This document shows, in pieces, positions 1 to 10,681 of a DNA stretch of 64,000 nucleotides. Each line of letters opens with the position of its first letter. Within the stretch, counting starts at the first letter, position 1. The DNA comes from Leptospira barantonii (lineage in GTDB: Bacteria > Spirochaetota > Leptospiria > Leptospirales > Leptospiraceae). Below the pieces are notes generated by a model. That model ran no database searches, had not been told where the DNA came from, and saw only the letters and a program-made list of their open reading frames with translations. A program made the translations under genes and the position numbers. The stretch is taken from contig NZ_NPDS01000003.1 in assembly GCF_002811925.1 (NCBI RefSeq), positions 186,001-250,000 on the forward strand, read 5' to 3'.

Positions 1-1
1 T

Positions 2-508
<507 letters not shown>

Positions 509-562
509 ACTTCGACAACAACCCGATTCTACTTTAAAAATGAATTATATTCAAAATTTATC

Positions 563-946
563 ATGACTCTCGAAAGAACCTTGTTATGGATCGGATTGGG
601 AGGCGCGCTGGGAAGTGTGTTTCGTTATCTTTTGCAATACGGGTTCGGAAACGTTCTCGGCTTGGCGCTTCCATGGGGAACTTTGACCGCAAATCTGTTC
701 GGTTCTTTTTTGATCGGAATCATCTACGCGATTTTCGATCGTTTTCCAATTTTGGACCCTCAGTGGAAATTCTTTTTAGCCTCGGGTTTTTGCGGAGGTT
801 TTACCACCTTTTCCACATTCTCTTACGAAACCTTACAGATGTTTAAGTCGGGACATTACGGATTATTTTTCGGTTATATCGGACTCAGCGTGATCGGCGG
901 TATCGCGTTGGCGCTCGTAGGCGTTTGGACGGTGAGAAGTTTTTAG
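563..946 (+). CDS. crcB: Fluoride ion channel CrcB/FluC
   Basis: Small inner membrane fluoride exporter channel of the CrcB/Fluc family, which lets fluoride out of the cytoplasm as a dual-topology dimer. The 127-residue length and four hydrophobic helices fit the family. Visible signatures are GGALGSVFR (residues 13-21), the helix-2 motif TANLFGSFLIG with the pore asparagine near residue 44, and GFCGGFTTFSTFS (75-87), which holds the conserved phenylalanine and serine/threonine residues lining the pore. ATG start at 563; the 54-base gap upstream is too short for, and does not show, a fluoride riboswitch. Single-gene arrangement implies a homodimeric channel unless a second copy lies elsewhere. 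Confidence 0.95.
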   Translation: MTLERTLLWIGLGGALGSVFRYLLQYGFGNVLGLALPWGTLTANLFGSFLIGIIYAIFDRFPILDPQWKFFLASGFCGGFTTFSTFSYETLQMFKSGHYGLFFGYIGLSVIGGIALALVGVWTVRSF

Positions 947-984
947 AAGGAATGGAGTTCCGACAAAGTCCGCAGTGAAACGAA

Positions 985-1022
985 AAAGCCCCCACCCGAG
1001 TTAGGGTGGCGGTGGTGGGCTT
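985..1022 (-). terminator. GC-rich hairpin, terminator-like, likely for the GH5 gene
   Basis: CCACCC (992-997) and GGGTGG (1004-1009) pair around the loop GAGTTA, with outer GCCC/GGGC extension. Read on the minus strand the stem is followed by GGGCTTTTTCG, giving an intrinsic terminator downstream of the GH5 gene that ends at 1178. The surrounding 947-1177 gap also holds two copies of the GGAACTCC-core short repeat (955-965 inverted, 1095-1108). Confidence 0.6.
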
Positions 1023-1177
1023 GTGGGCAATTCCGAACAAATTCTCCATATCAGAAAATCACAATCTTTACAACTCAAATTCCCTCCCCTATTCGTCGGA
1101 ACTCCGACAAAAGCTCTCTCGAAAACATTCCATTCTCCTTATATTCGATTCTTCCCTCTTCACTTACGGTGGTTCGC

Positions 1178-3262
1178 CTACTGCGCGGGATAACCGCCGT
1201 AAGTCATCTTGCCGACCAGATAGACGGGGCTTTTTTTCTCGGTAAGAATTCTCTGATTCAAATCGGTCTGCAGACTTGTAAGAAAATCATCCGTATAAGA
1301 GGTTCCGTTTCCATCCACAATCAAAACGTAATGTATTTTTTCTGAATCTTCTCCCGCATCCGGGTCGTTCCAGGAAACAAAAAGCGAACCGGAATCGGCG
1401 ACGCGATTCGGATCGGCGATCAAGATCGATTCGTTCGAAACGTTTTGAATCGTAGAAGACAAGGTTTTGTTGTAAATCTTGGAATCGGAAACGACGACCA
1501 GATTCGAACTCGAAAAATGAGAAGGAATAAAAATCTCCGTGGGCGCGTCCGAACTTCTTCCTTTCCAAATCAAAATCGCAAAACGTCTATCGCCGAAGGA
1601 AACGGTTCCTCCGATTTTCGGTCGAATCCCACCCCAAGCATACACGTTGTTCCAGGAATCGGCGCCTAACGTATTGTAATAAAAGCTGAGAATTCTTCCC
1701 TGAGATCTTCTCGGATATGCTCGCTGAATCGCCTTCGAGTCGACGTTCCAAGTCGTTCCGTAGTTTCCGATCACCGAAAAATTCTCGTCGTTCCAAGCGT
1801 CCTTCTTCGTGATCAGCTTGGAAGTGTTGCCATTCATATATTCGAAATGATTGTCATAGTAATAATCCCAATGCCATTGTGTCCCCGAAACCAGCAGAGA
1901 ATAAAAGTCAGCATAACGCGTCTTAGTCGTTTGTTCGACGTCGGAAATCTCCATCGCCTGATAAACGGCCGAGATCATCCTAGGCGTATCCTTGGCCCCG
2001 GTTCCGTTCAACCACATTCCGAACTCGCTTAAAAACACGGGAATCTTTAGAAATCTCGTTTCTTTACGAATCTCGTCCAAATATTTAAAGTAAGTCGCAT
2101 TGTCGATTCCAGTGAGATCGGTCCCCATTCTTCCCGCGTCGTAAAAATGAGAATTAAAAACGAAACCCGCTCCGGGCAACGTAGTCAAATGACCTCCTCC
2201 AGTGGGAGGAACGATCGCGCTCCCTACATTCGTATTCCAGAATACAAGAGGTTCCGCATATACGGATTTTGTTTCCCAGCCGTTCGCGCTCAAAGTCTGT
2301 CGAATTCTTCTATAAAAAGGCCACAACTTTTGATTGTCCCATTGAGCCGCGGACAACCCTTCCATTCCTCCGTCGACGGGTTCGTTAAACGGATCCATTC
2401 CCAAAACGTAATCAAACTCTTCGGCAGTTAACTTTTCTTGAATATACTTTGCGGCCTTTCCTAACTGCCATACGAACTCGGTCTGCATATTTCTCGGACC
2501 CGACGATGTGTTGAACGAAACATCGTTCCAAAAATTCCGAAATCCTTTTCGGATCGCTTCGTTGGTAAGATTGTTCTGACTCCAATTCGCACAAACGATT
2601 CCGCAGTATTCGTTGGGATAAGTTCCCGATGGAGTCACCCAACGAGGCGCTCCGTTTCCGGTGTACCAGGAATTCTTATTAAAAAGATTTCTTGAAAACA
2701 AGTCCTGATGATAATCCACCAAGACATACATTTTCAAAGCGATCGCCTTTTTCATTTGTGCGATCACGGCATCCAGATAAGAATAATCGATCGTATCAAC
2801 CCCGGTATGCACTCCTTCCCAAGCGATCGTAAATCGGATCATATTCGATCCGGTGGTTTTTCCAAGTCTTGAAAACGCGATCTCCGCGTCGGATTCGTTT
2901 TGAAACGGCTTAAATCCGTGTTGAACCAGCTTCATATTTCCGGAGATGTTAAAACCTCTGAAATACGCTTCTCTTCCGAGTGAGTCCAAAAAGATCGGAT
3001 CCGTTTTCGTTTGATACGTTTTTTCTCCGATTACGATCCTTCTCGCTTCCGGAAGATTTCCATAATCCAAGCTGTGAGAAATTCCGGAGCTTGTATCGTT
3101 TAGAAACGTTATATTCGGGTTTTGAGAATTTTGCGATAACGCCGAAACGTCGGATCCGTTCGAAAGGAACGGAAGAATCGGATTTTGTTTGGAATCGTTC
3201 GTTCCGCAGTTTTGTTGAACGAAGATACAAATCGAAAGAAGGAACAACGCGGATCTTTTCAT
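1178..3262 (-). CDS. Secreted lipoprotein, glycoside hydrolase family 5 (endoglycoceramidase/cellulase-like)
   Basis: Predicted exported glycosidase using the retaining GH5 mechanism. Starting at the ATG at 3262 (694 residues) gives a lipoprotein signal, MKRSALFLLSICIF followed by VQQNC, with Cys19 as lipidation site; an ATG further upstream would bury this signal. GH5 landmarks in order are RFTIAWEGVHTG, DYHQDLFSRN (about residue 183), MDPFNEPVDGG with the general acid Glu294, FNSHFYDAGRMG, and PVFLSEFGMW with the nucleophile Glu413. The long insert between the active-site strands and the DYHQD/NEP pattern fit the endoglycosylceramidase-like branch better than classical cellulases, so a glycolipid substrate is plausible. 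The last 150 residues look like a beta-rich accessory domain. No Shine-Dalgarno is obvious. Confidence 0.85.
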   Translation of the reverse strand: MKRSALFLLSICIFVQQNCGTNDSKQNPILPFLSNGSDVSALSQNSQNPNITFLNDTSSGISHSLDYGNLPEARRIVIGEKTYQTKTDPIFLDSLGREAYFRGFNISGNMKLVQHGFKPFQNESDAEIAFSRLGKTTGSNMIRFTIAWEGVHTGVDTIDYSYLDAVIAQMKKAIALKMYVLVDYHQDLFSRNLFNKNSWYTGNGAPRWVTPSGTYPNEYCGIVCANWSQNNLTNEAIRKGFRNFWNDVSFNTSSGPRNMQTEFVWQLGKAAKYIQEKLTAEEFDYVLGMDPFNEPVDGGMEGLSAAQWDNQKLWPFYRRIRQTLSANGWETKSVYAEPLVFWNTNVGSAIVPPTGGGHLTTLPGAGFVFNSHFYDAGRMGTDLTGIDNATYFKYLDEIRKETRFLKIPVFLSEFGMWLNGTGAKDTPRMISAVYQAMEISDVEQTTKTRYADFYSLLVSGTQWHWDYYYDNHFEYMNGNTSKLITKKDAWNDENFSVIGNYGTTWNVDSKAIQRAYPRRSQGRILSFYYNTLGADSWNNVYAWGGIRPKIGGTVSFGDRRFAILIWKGRSSDAPTEIFIPSHFSSSNLVVVSDSKIYNKTLSSTIQNVSNESILIADPNRVADSGSLFVSWNDPDAGEDSEKIHYVLIVDGNGTSYTDDFLTSLQTDLNQRILTEKKSPVYLVGKMTYGGYPAQ

Positions 3263-3470
3263 GAGGAGGGATCTTATCGACTTCGTATTAAAAAGAAATC
3301 GCAAATCGGAATTTCGATATAAAAAGAAGAACGTTAAACGAAATCGAAAATTTATTTTTTCACTTCTATTCCCGTTTTTTAATCCGTTTATAAGTGGTTT
3401 ATCATAAGCCCGGGTTAGGGCGATTTTACGGATCAATTCTCCTCGACGAGTTTGATTCTTTCGATAATCC

Positions 3471-4079
3471 TTGTCTTGTATGGAACTGAGCTTCCCTTCT
3501 CCCGGAAATCCTATCTTCGATTACGTTCTTCTTCCTTGTTTTATTTTTCTTTCGAGAGTGACCGACGTATCGATCGGAACGATCCGAGTCATTCTTCTTA
3601 CTCGGGAAAAGAAAGCGATCGCGGCGTCGCTCGGATTTTTAGAGGTTCTTCTTTGGGTGATCGTAATCACTCAGGTCATCAAAAATCTAAACAACGTATT
3701 TTGTTATCTCGCATACGCCGGTGGATTCGCGACCGGAACTTTTATCGGAATGATCCTCGAAGAAAAGTTGGCGATCGGTTATTCTCTTTTGAGAATTATC
3801 TCCCCTCAAAACGGACAAGAGATTGCGAACCAACTTTCCGATGCGGGTTATCGCGTTACGACGATGGACGGACATGGAAGTCGCGGTCCCGTGAAGATCG
3901 TTTTTACGGTTTTAAGAAGAAAGAAGATCATTCAGGCGATGAAGATCGTCAAGAACGTGGAACCGGACGTTTTCTATTCGATCGAAAACGCCCGAAGCAC
4001 CAGTTCGGCTGTGTCCGAAGATTCCCCAGGACTTCTCCGAAGAGGAATCCTGGAAAGAATTCTAAAGGTTAGGAAGTAG
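3471..4079 (+). CDS. UPF0316/DUF2179 membrane protein
   Basis: Member of the UPF0316 family (DUF2179), inner membrane proteins of unproven function. About three N-terminal helices (residues 15-90) contain the family pattern [19 protein letters not shown] and [21 protein letters not shown]; the cytosolic C-terminal DUF2179 domain (about 95-165) contains [18 protein letters not shown] and the VLRRKK turn. DUF2179 domains resemble GlnK-like small ligand folds, but no ligand can be named here. The reading frame opens with TTG at 3471; an ATG three codons later (3480) is the more likely start. A longer overlapping frame at 3452-4072 lacks any such features. Confidence 0.85.
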   Translation: MSCMELSFPSPGNPIFDYVLLPCFIFLSRVTDVSIGTIRVILLTREKKAIAASLGFLEVLLWVIVITQVIKNLNNVFCYLAYAGGFATGTFIGMILEEKLAIGYSLLRIISPQNGQEIANQLSDAGYRVTTMDGHGSRGPVKIVFTVLRRKKIIQAMKIVKNVEPDVFYSIENARSTSSAVSEDSPGLLRRGILERILKVRK

Positions 4080-4100
4080 GATTTTCGTTTAAAGTCGGTT

Positions 4101-4631
<531 letters not shown>

Positions 4632-4653
4632 GCAGATGATCCCTGCGTTTATC

Positions 4654-4713
<60 letters not shown>

Positions 4714-4794
4714 GAATTCGAGTAATATTTAATGCAAGTCCCCGGTTGCGGTCCTTGAAAAAAAAATCCCATTCCGAAAATGTAAATAAATTTC

Positions 4795-5370
4795 CTAAGA
4801 CCGATCTTCGAGCAGACCTCCGGGAATCCAAGTCTCCAAAGGAGAATCTCCTTCTTCCGCTTGAGGCAAGTCCTTTCTTAAAACCTTAAAGTTGTTTCCA
4901 CCGATCTCCACGACCAAGGACGACTTGTGAAAGAGCCAGTTCCGATTTCCGGATCTTTCGAGGTTAGACTGCGCTTTGCCGGTCTCTAAAAAACACAAGG
5001 CCGAGAATCGATCGCCGATTTTTTCTGTGAGAAGTTCCACTTGTTCTTCGAAACCTTTTCCCTTCTTGTCCTTGGAAGAAGATCCGAAGTCCACAAAGAC
5101 CGGAAGAATTTTTTCGCCCTTCGGAATTCTATCCGAAAGAAGAAAGTCCGCAGACTTCAAAACGGAGTCCGTATGAAAGAAAACAGGACTCGAGGTTGAA
5201 ATTTTCTGTTTGGAAGAAATTTTTGCAAGAGTGTGAAGCCTTTCGAGATGGATCGACGCTTCCGGAAAGATAAGAACGGGATAGACCTTCTTACGATTGA
5301 GTTTCTTTTTCCAACGCAGTAACAAATTGCTCTTTGCTTGGGTCGGATCTAAAAGTGTGATTAGCAACAT
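4795..5370 (-). CDS. Hypothetical protein, no recognised family
   Basis: A 191-residue, mostly soluble protein that I do not recognise. It is rich in Lys, Ser and Leu, has no signal peptide, no membrane helix and no clear catalytic motif. Alternation of hydrophobic strands (VYPVLIFPEAS, KILPVFVDFG, FSALCFLET, SLVVEIGGNNFKVL) with charged helices suggests a compact alpha/beta domain. ATG at 5370; the 222-base gap to the divergent methyltransferase gene could carry promoters for both. Coding potential is supported by codon use matching neighbours and by length, but function is open. Confidence 0.6.
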   Translation of the reverse strand: MLLITLLDPTQAKSNLLLRWKKKLNRKKVYPVLIFPEASIHLERLHTLAKISSKQKISTSSPVFFHTDSVLKSADFLLSDRIPKGEKILPVFVDFGSSSKDKKGKGFEEQVELLTEKIGDRFSALCFLETGKAQSNLERSGNRNWLFHKSSLVVEIGGNNFKVLRKDLPQAEEGDSPLETWIPGGLLEDRS

Positions 5371-5592
5371 GATCGATTTCGATTTTTCCGTTTTCTAAAT
5401 CCCGAGACGGTCCTAAAATACCTATCGACAGAACTTAATATATGTTTAGCTATTTATTAATGCGACATCGGAACCACAACTTAATTTTTAAAACCGAAAT
5501 CCTTTTCGGAAATTGGCTCGATTTTCTTAAAACGTCTCGAATCGGCGATTGGATAAAGAATATGAATACTTTTCAAGGGAGAATTTTTCGCA

Positions 5593-6432
5593 ATGTCCTT
5601 CTTCAAAAATAAAAAACAAGAAGAGGCTCCCGATACTCTCGCACATCTTTATCTCAATCCGGAAAATTCCTCCTGGGCAAACTTCGGTTACTGGAAGAAC
5701 ACTTCCGATTATCCGGAGGCTTGTAAAACCTTAGCGATTCTTCTCGGTAAGAAGGCGGAACTCGAACAAGGACTCAAGGTTTTGGACTTAGGCTTCGGTT
5801 GCGGAGATCAATTCTTTGTTTGGAAGGAAGAATTCTCCGTCGACTTCTCCGATCTTACCGGAGTCAACTCGTCCGCGGTCCAAGTGGAATTTGCAAAAAA
5901 TCTGATAGACTTGCGGGCGGATTCTTCCCCGAAACTAATCTGTGCTCCGATCGAAAATACGATCGTCTCATTTACGCATCAGTCCTTTGATCGAATCCTT
6001 TGTCTGGACAGCGCGGTCTTCTTTACGGATCGAAAGGAATTTTGCGAACAAGCCTTTCGAATTCTCAAACCCGGAGGGGCTTTGATCTCCGCAGAGTTGA
6101 TCTTGAAGAATTCCAAACTCGGCATGTTCGATTCATGGCTCCGGGATCGGATCTGTGCGTTAAGTTCCATTCCGAAAAAAAATCGGGTCACAACTGATTC
6201 TCTTTCTCAAATTTTAAAATCTTCGGGCTTTGCCGTAGACGGTTTCGATTTTTTAGATAAGGATATGTTCCAAGGGTTTGCGAACTTTCTGAAACACAAA
6301 ACAGCGGACCCGAAGATACCGAAAAGAATCGCGCGTAAGTATTCGAGCTTCGCGGATTTTCTCGGCGGCTCCCGGATGAGCCGCTACTTTCAGTTCGTTC
6401 TTTACGCGGCCGTGAAACCGAAGACGGCTTAA
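5593..6432 (+). CDS. Class I SAM-dependent methyltransferase
   Basis: Predicted methyltransferase of 279 residues. Motif I, VLDLGFGCGDQ, at residues 63-73 is the glycine-rich SAM loop; FDRILCLDSAVFF is the motif II/post-II strand and AFRILKPGGALISAEL is motif III. The N-terminal NFGYWKNTSDYPEA pattern is typical of lipid and quinone-type methyltransferases of the UbiE/tocopherol methyltransferase class, so a lipid-like acceptor is plausible. The gene ends four bases before the convergent flavin oxidoreductase; enzymes of that oxidoreductase type are often found next to cyclopropane-fatty-acid-synthase-like methyltransferases, which hints at a shared lipid pathway, though the strands differ. 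Confidence 0.85.
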   Translation: MSFFKNKKQEEAPDTLAHLYLNPENSSWANFGYWKNTSDYPEACKTLAILLGKKAELEQGLKVLDLGFGCGDQFFVWKEEFSVDFSDLTGVNSSAVQVEFAKNLIDLRADSSPKLICAPIENTIVSFTHQSFDRILCLDSAVFFTDRKEFCEQAFRILKPGGALISAELILKNSKLGMFDSWLRDRICALSSIPKKNRVTTDSLSQILKSSGFAVDGFDFLDKDMFQGFANFLKHKTADPKIPKRIARKYSSFADFLGGSRMSRYFQFVLYAAVKPKTA

Positions 6433-6436
6433 ATTT

Positions 6437-7693
<1,257 letters not shown>

Positions 7694-7839
7694 ATTTCGT
7701 TTCTTAGAATTAGATTCTCCGAAAGAAAACATAGGAATTTTTTTCTTTCGAAATGAAAAACATGTAAACAAGAGTTTGTTTCGTATTCCTCGTGTAACCG
7801 ATCCGTTAAGGGATCGAATTTCAATTCGGGAGGGTCGGA

Positions 7840-8436
7840 ATGTTCCACTCTAAAGTTTTAATTTTCTTTTTTACATCGTTGTTCTTTGTTTCCTCTTTGT
7901 TCGCGGCTCCTAAAACGGAAAAGGCCACGTTCGCGGGAGGTTGTTTTTGGTGTATGGAAGGTCCTTTCGAATCTCTTCCGGGTGTCATCTCCGTAACTTC
8001 CGGTTATTCCGGCGGAAAGGAAGTGAATCCTACTTACGAAGACGTGGGTTACGGAAGAACGGGCCATAGAGAAAGCGTTCAGATAGAATTCGATCCGTCC
8101 AAGATCCGTTACGCGGATCTCTTAAAAGTTTTTTGGAAACAGATCAATCCGACTGACAACGGCGGACAATTCGCGGATCGAGGCAATCAATACAGAACCG
8201 GAATTTTTTATCACGGTGAAGCTCAGAAAAAAGCCGCCGAAGAATCCAAACAAGAGATCGCAAAGTCCGGAAAATTTTCCGCGCCGATCGTGGTGGAAAT
8301 CATTCCTTTTACGGCGTTTTATCCCGCGGAAGGGTATCATCAGAACTACTACAAAACGAACCCCGATCATTATAAGGCGTATCGCAAAGGTTCAGGAAGA
8401 GAGGCGTATCTGGAGAATCTCTGGGGCAAACACTAA
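7840..8436 (+). CDS. msrA: Peptide methionine sulfoxide reductase MsrA, exported form
   Basis: Reduces the S-epimer of methionine sulfoxide in oxidised proteins. The catalytic GGCFWCMEGPFE motif places the nucleophile at Cys35; further family blocks are GYSGG, YEDVGYGRTGHRESV, DPTDNGGQFADRGNQYR-like segment (seen as NPTDNGGQFADRG) and YHQNYY near the C-terminus. The first 22 residues are a signal peptide (FFFTSLFFVSSLFAA), so this copy should act in the periplasm or be membrane attached, repairing envelope proteins. No C-terminal resolving cysteine is evident, unlike three-cysteine MsrA forms. Single gene, followed by a hairpin terminator. Confidence 0.95.
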   Translation: MFHSKVLIFFFTSLFFVSSLFAAPKTEKATFAGGCFWCMEGPFESLPGVISVTSGYSGGKEVNPTYEDVGYGRTGHRESVQIEFDPSKIRYADLLKVFWKQINPTDNGGQFADRGNQYRTGIFYHGEAQKKAAEESKQEIAKSGKFSAPIVVEIIPFTAFYPAEGYHQNYYKTNPDHYKAYRKGSGREAYLENLWGKH

Positions 8437-8443
8437 AAACGAA

Positions 8444-8480
8444 AACGGATCGAAATCCTTTCGGACCCGATCCGTTCTTA
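8444..8480 (+). terminator. Intrinsic terminator after msrA
   Basis: AACGGATCG (8444-8452) pairs perfectly with CGATCCGTT (8468-8476); the loop holds an inner TCC/GGA pairing. It begins eight bases after the msrA stop and is followed by CTTAATAAAATTC. It also lies just beyond the 3' end of the convergent PAS-LuxR gene. Confidence 0.7.
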
Positions 8481-8508
8481 ATAAAATTCTAATATTTAAG
8501 AATGTCGC

Positions 8509-9219
8509 TTAACAAAGACGAATCAAAAACATAGTGAGTCTTTGCAGTTTGTCCCTGCCCTGACCCGGCTCCTTCAAATCTTTTTCGATCGTTTTTCTGT
8601 AAATCGCCTTGAGATGGTTCTTTAGAGTTCCTGAATGTACGCCCAACTGACGGACAAGACTGTCTCTCGTTTGACCGGCGACAAGAAGTTCGCAGATCTT
8701 GGCTTCTTGATAGGTAAGTCCGTATTCCTTTTGCAGTTTCGGAAAAAGGGATTCTCTAATTTTACCGCTTTGAACCGCCTCGGCGGAAACGAAACTTCCT
8801 TGGGAAGAAACGGCCATCGCCGATCCGTTCGAAGGCAGATCCACTCTACATAAGAAATTTGAAATATTCCCGGCCTCGTCACGAAGCGGAGTGATTCTTT
8901 CCTTCCAAGAAATCGTTTCACCGGAACCGTTTCGGTTTAAAAAATCTCCTTCGTATTCCTTTCCGGAAAGAATGGTTTTCCAGAACTCTTCGTAAAATTC
9001 GGAACCGTGTGTTCCCGATTGAAAAACTTTCGGATTTTTACCGATCAATTCGTTTCGATTGTAACCGGAAAGATTCTCAAAAACCGGATTGATATATTCG
9101 ATCGTACCTTCCCGATCCGTGATGAACATCGCATGTGGATATTGATAAAAGTAAGAAGTTAATATCGAGGAAAGATTCGTTCCACCCGCGCCTTCTCCGT
9201 TTTGATTTTCAACACACAT
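8509..9219 (-). CDS. PAS domain plus LuxR-type HTH transcriptional regulator
   Basis: Regulator of 236 residues. Residues about 20-130 form a PAS domain: QYPHAMFITDREGTIEYINPVFENLSGY, then NELIGKNPKVFQSGTH and the PAC segment ERITPLRDEAGNISNFLCRV; this subgroup resembles the BAT/NifL-type PAS domains that bind flavin or haem, but the ligand is not determined here. The C-terminal 70 residues contain a LuxR/GerE helix-turn-helix (LTYQEAKICELLVAGQTRDSLVRQL followed by HSGTLKNHLKAIYRK). A good ribosome site, GGAG, lies eight bases before the ATG at 9219. It is divergent from a GyrI-like gene across 214 bases, which may be a target. Confidence 0.88.
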   Translation of the reverse strand: MCVENQNGEGAGGTNLSSILTSYFYQYPHAMFITDREGTIEYINPVFENLSGYNRNELIGKNPKVFQSGTHGSEFYEEFWKTILSGKEYEGDFLNRNGSGETISWKERITPLRDEAGNISNFLCRVDLPSNGSAMAVSSQGSFVSAEAVQSGKIRESLFPKLQKEYGLTYQEAKICELLVAGQTRDSLVRQLGVHSGTLKNHLKAIYRKTIEKDLKEPGQGRDKLQRLTMFLIRLC

Positions 9220-9433
9220 AAAGATTCTCCCTATCCCTTAAGAGATAAACGATTCTCCTTCGTAAAGAACCGCCATAAACATACCTAAGTATTCATACGA
9301 AGTCTTCGATCCGTCAAACCTAAGCGGCTTTCAAAAGTCCTTTGAGGGATTGATAAAAATCAGGAAAACGAATTAGTTAGGTAATAGACGATTTTCTAGG
9401 ACCGCCGATATTCGGCCAAATCGAGAGGAAATT

Positions 9434-9889
<456 letters not shown>

Positions 9890-9902
9890 ATACAATCGGC
9901 GG

Positions 9903-9940
9903 AACTCTTCGGGTTTATCAACGAACCTGAAGAGTTTTTT
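9903..9940 (+). terminator. Intrinsic terminator after the GyrI-like gene
   Basis: AACTCTTCGGGTT (9903-9915) pairs with AACCTGAAGAGTT (9924-9936), one G-T mismatch at the centre, followed by a TTTT run. It starts 14 bases after the stop codon. Confidence 0.85.
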
Positions 9941-9999
9941 GAGCTTAAGAATTTTGAATTTCAATTTTCAAGATCCAATCGTTAAGCGAAATTGGTTCT

Positions 10000-10623
10000 A
10001 TGGCAGATTTTCAACTGGTAATCGGAGATAAAAAATTCTCCTCTTGGTCCTTACGACCTTGGATTCTACTCAAAGAAAATAAAATACCTTTTACCGAAAT
10101 TTCCCTTACGTTGAACACTCCCGAGTTTTACGAAAAGATAAAACACTATTCGAACGCGGGTAAGGTTCCGGTTCTGATCGACGGAGACGTCAAGATCTGG
10201 GACACTCTGAGCATCGTTGAATATTTGGCGGAAACCTTTCCCGAAAAAAATCTATGGCCGAAAGACAAGGCCGCAAGGGCTTTCGCTCGTTCCGTCGTCG
10301 CGGAAATGCATTCCGGTTTTTCCGATCTAAGAAAGAATTTATCGATGAATATCGTGGAAAAACTCCACGGCAAAACTTTTCCGGACGAAGCCTGGAAAGA
10401 CATTCGAAGAATTGAATCCATCTGGAAGGAATGTCTGGCCGCTTACAAAGGACCTTTTCTTTTCGGGAAAGAATTTTCGATCGCGGACGCTTTCTACGCG
10501 CCCGTTGTGGGGAGATTTCTCACATACGGAATTTCACTCGGTCCCGAAGCTTCCGGTTATATCTCCAAGATCAGCAATCTTTATTCTTACAAAGAATGGG
10601 TGGACGGAGCCTTAAAAAAATAA
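10000..10623 (+). CDS. Glutathione S-transferase family protein
   Basis: Cytosolic GST-like protein of 207 residues. The N-terminal thioredoxin-fold half begins with FQLVIGDKKFSSWSLRPWILL, where Ser/Trp-Ser positions occupy the usual glutathione-activating site, followed by KVPVLIDGDVKIWDTLSIVEYLAE (the cis-proline and the Asp/Glu-Ser gamma-glutamyl contact). The helical C-terminal domain contains GPFLFGKEFSIADAFYAPVV, the conserved N-capping motif. The SSWSLRP start is typical of the yliJ/yfcF-like bacterial GST group. Substrate unknown; a role in detoxifying electrophiles or thiol repair is inferred. Followed directly by a strong terminator. Confidence 0.9.
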   Translation: MADFQLVIGDKKFSSWSLRPWILLKENKIPFTEISLTLNTPEFYEKIKHYSNAGKVPVLIDGDVKIWDTLSIVEYLAETFPEKNLWPKDKAARAFARSVVAEMHSGFSDLRKNLSMNIVEKLHGKTFPDEAWKDIRRIESIWKECLAAYKGPFLFGKEFSIADAFYAPVVGRFLTYGISLGPEASGYISKISNLYSYKEWVDGALKK

Positions 10624-10624
10624 C

Positions 10625-10672
10625 AAAACGGAAGATTAGAATTTTCTAATTTTCCGTTTTTCTTTTTTTATT
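10625..10672. terminator. Bidirectional terminator between GST and copA
   Basis: A long A/T-flanked hairpin: AACGGAAGATTAGAA and TTCTAATTTTCCGTT arms separated by two bases, followed by TTTTCTTTTTTT on the plus strand and preceded by A-rich sequence on the other side. It sits between two convergent stop codons (10623 and 10682). Confidence 0.85.
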
Positions 10673-10681
10673 TTGTATCGT

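Noticed and set aside
509..562. Fluoride riboswitch ahead of crcB
   Set aside because: Gap is 54 bases, without the conserved pseudoknot sequence.
1006..1245. 79-residue open frame after crcB
   Set aside because: Covers the terminator hairpin and the 3' end of the GH5 gene; composition is not protein-like.
3452..4072. 206-residue open frame overlapping the DUF2179 gene
   Set aside because: Highly Arg/Ser-rich composition typical of an out-of-frame reading; the other frame carries a clear family.
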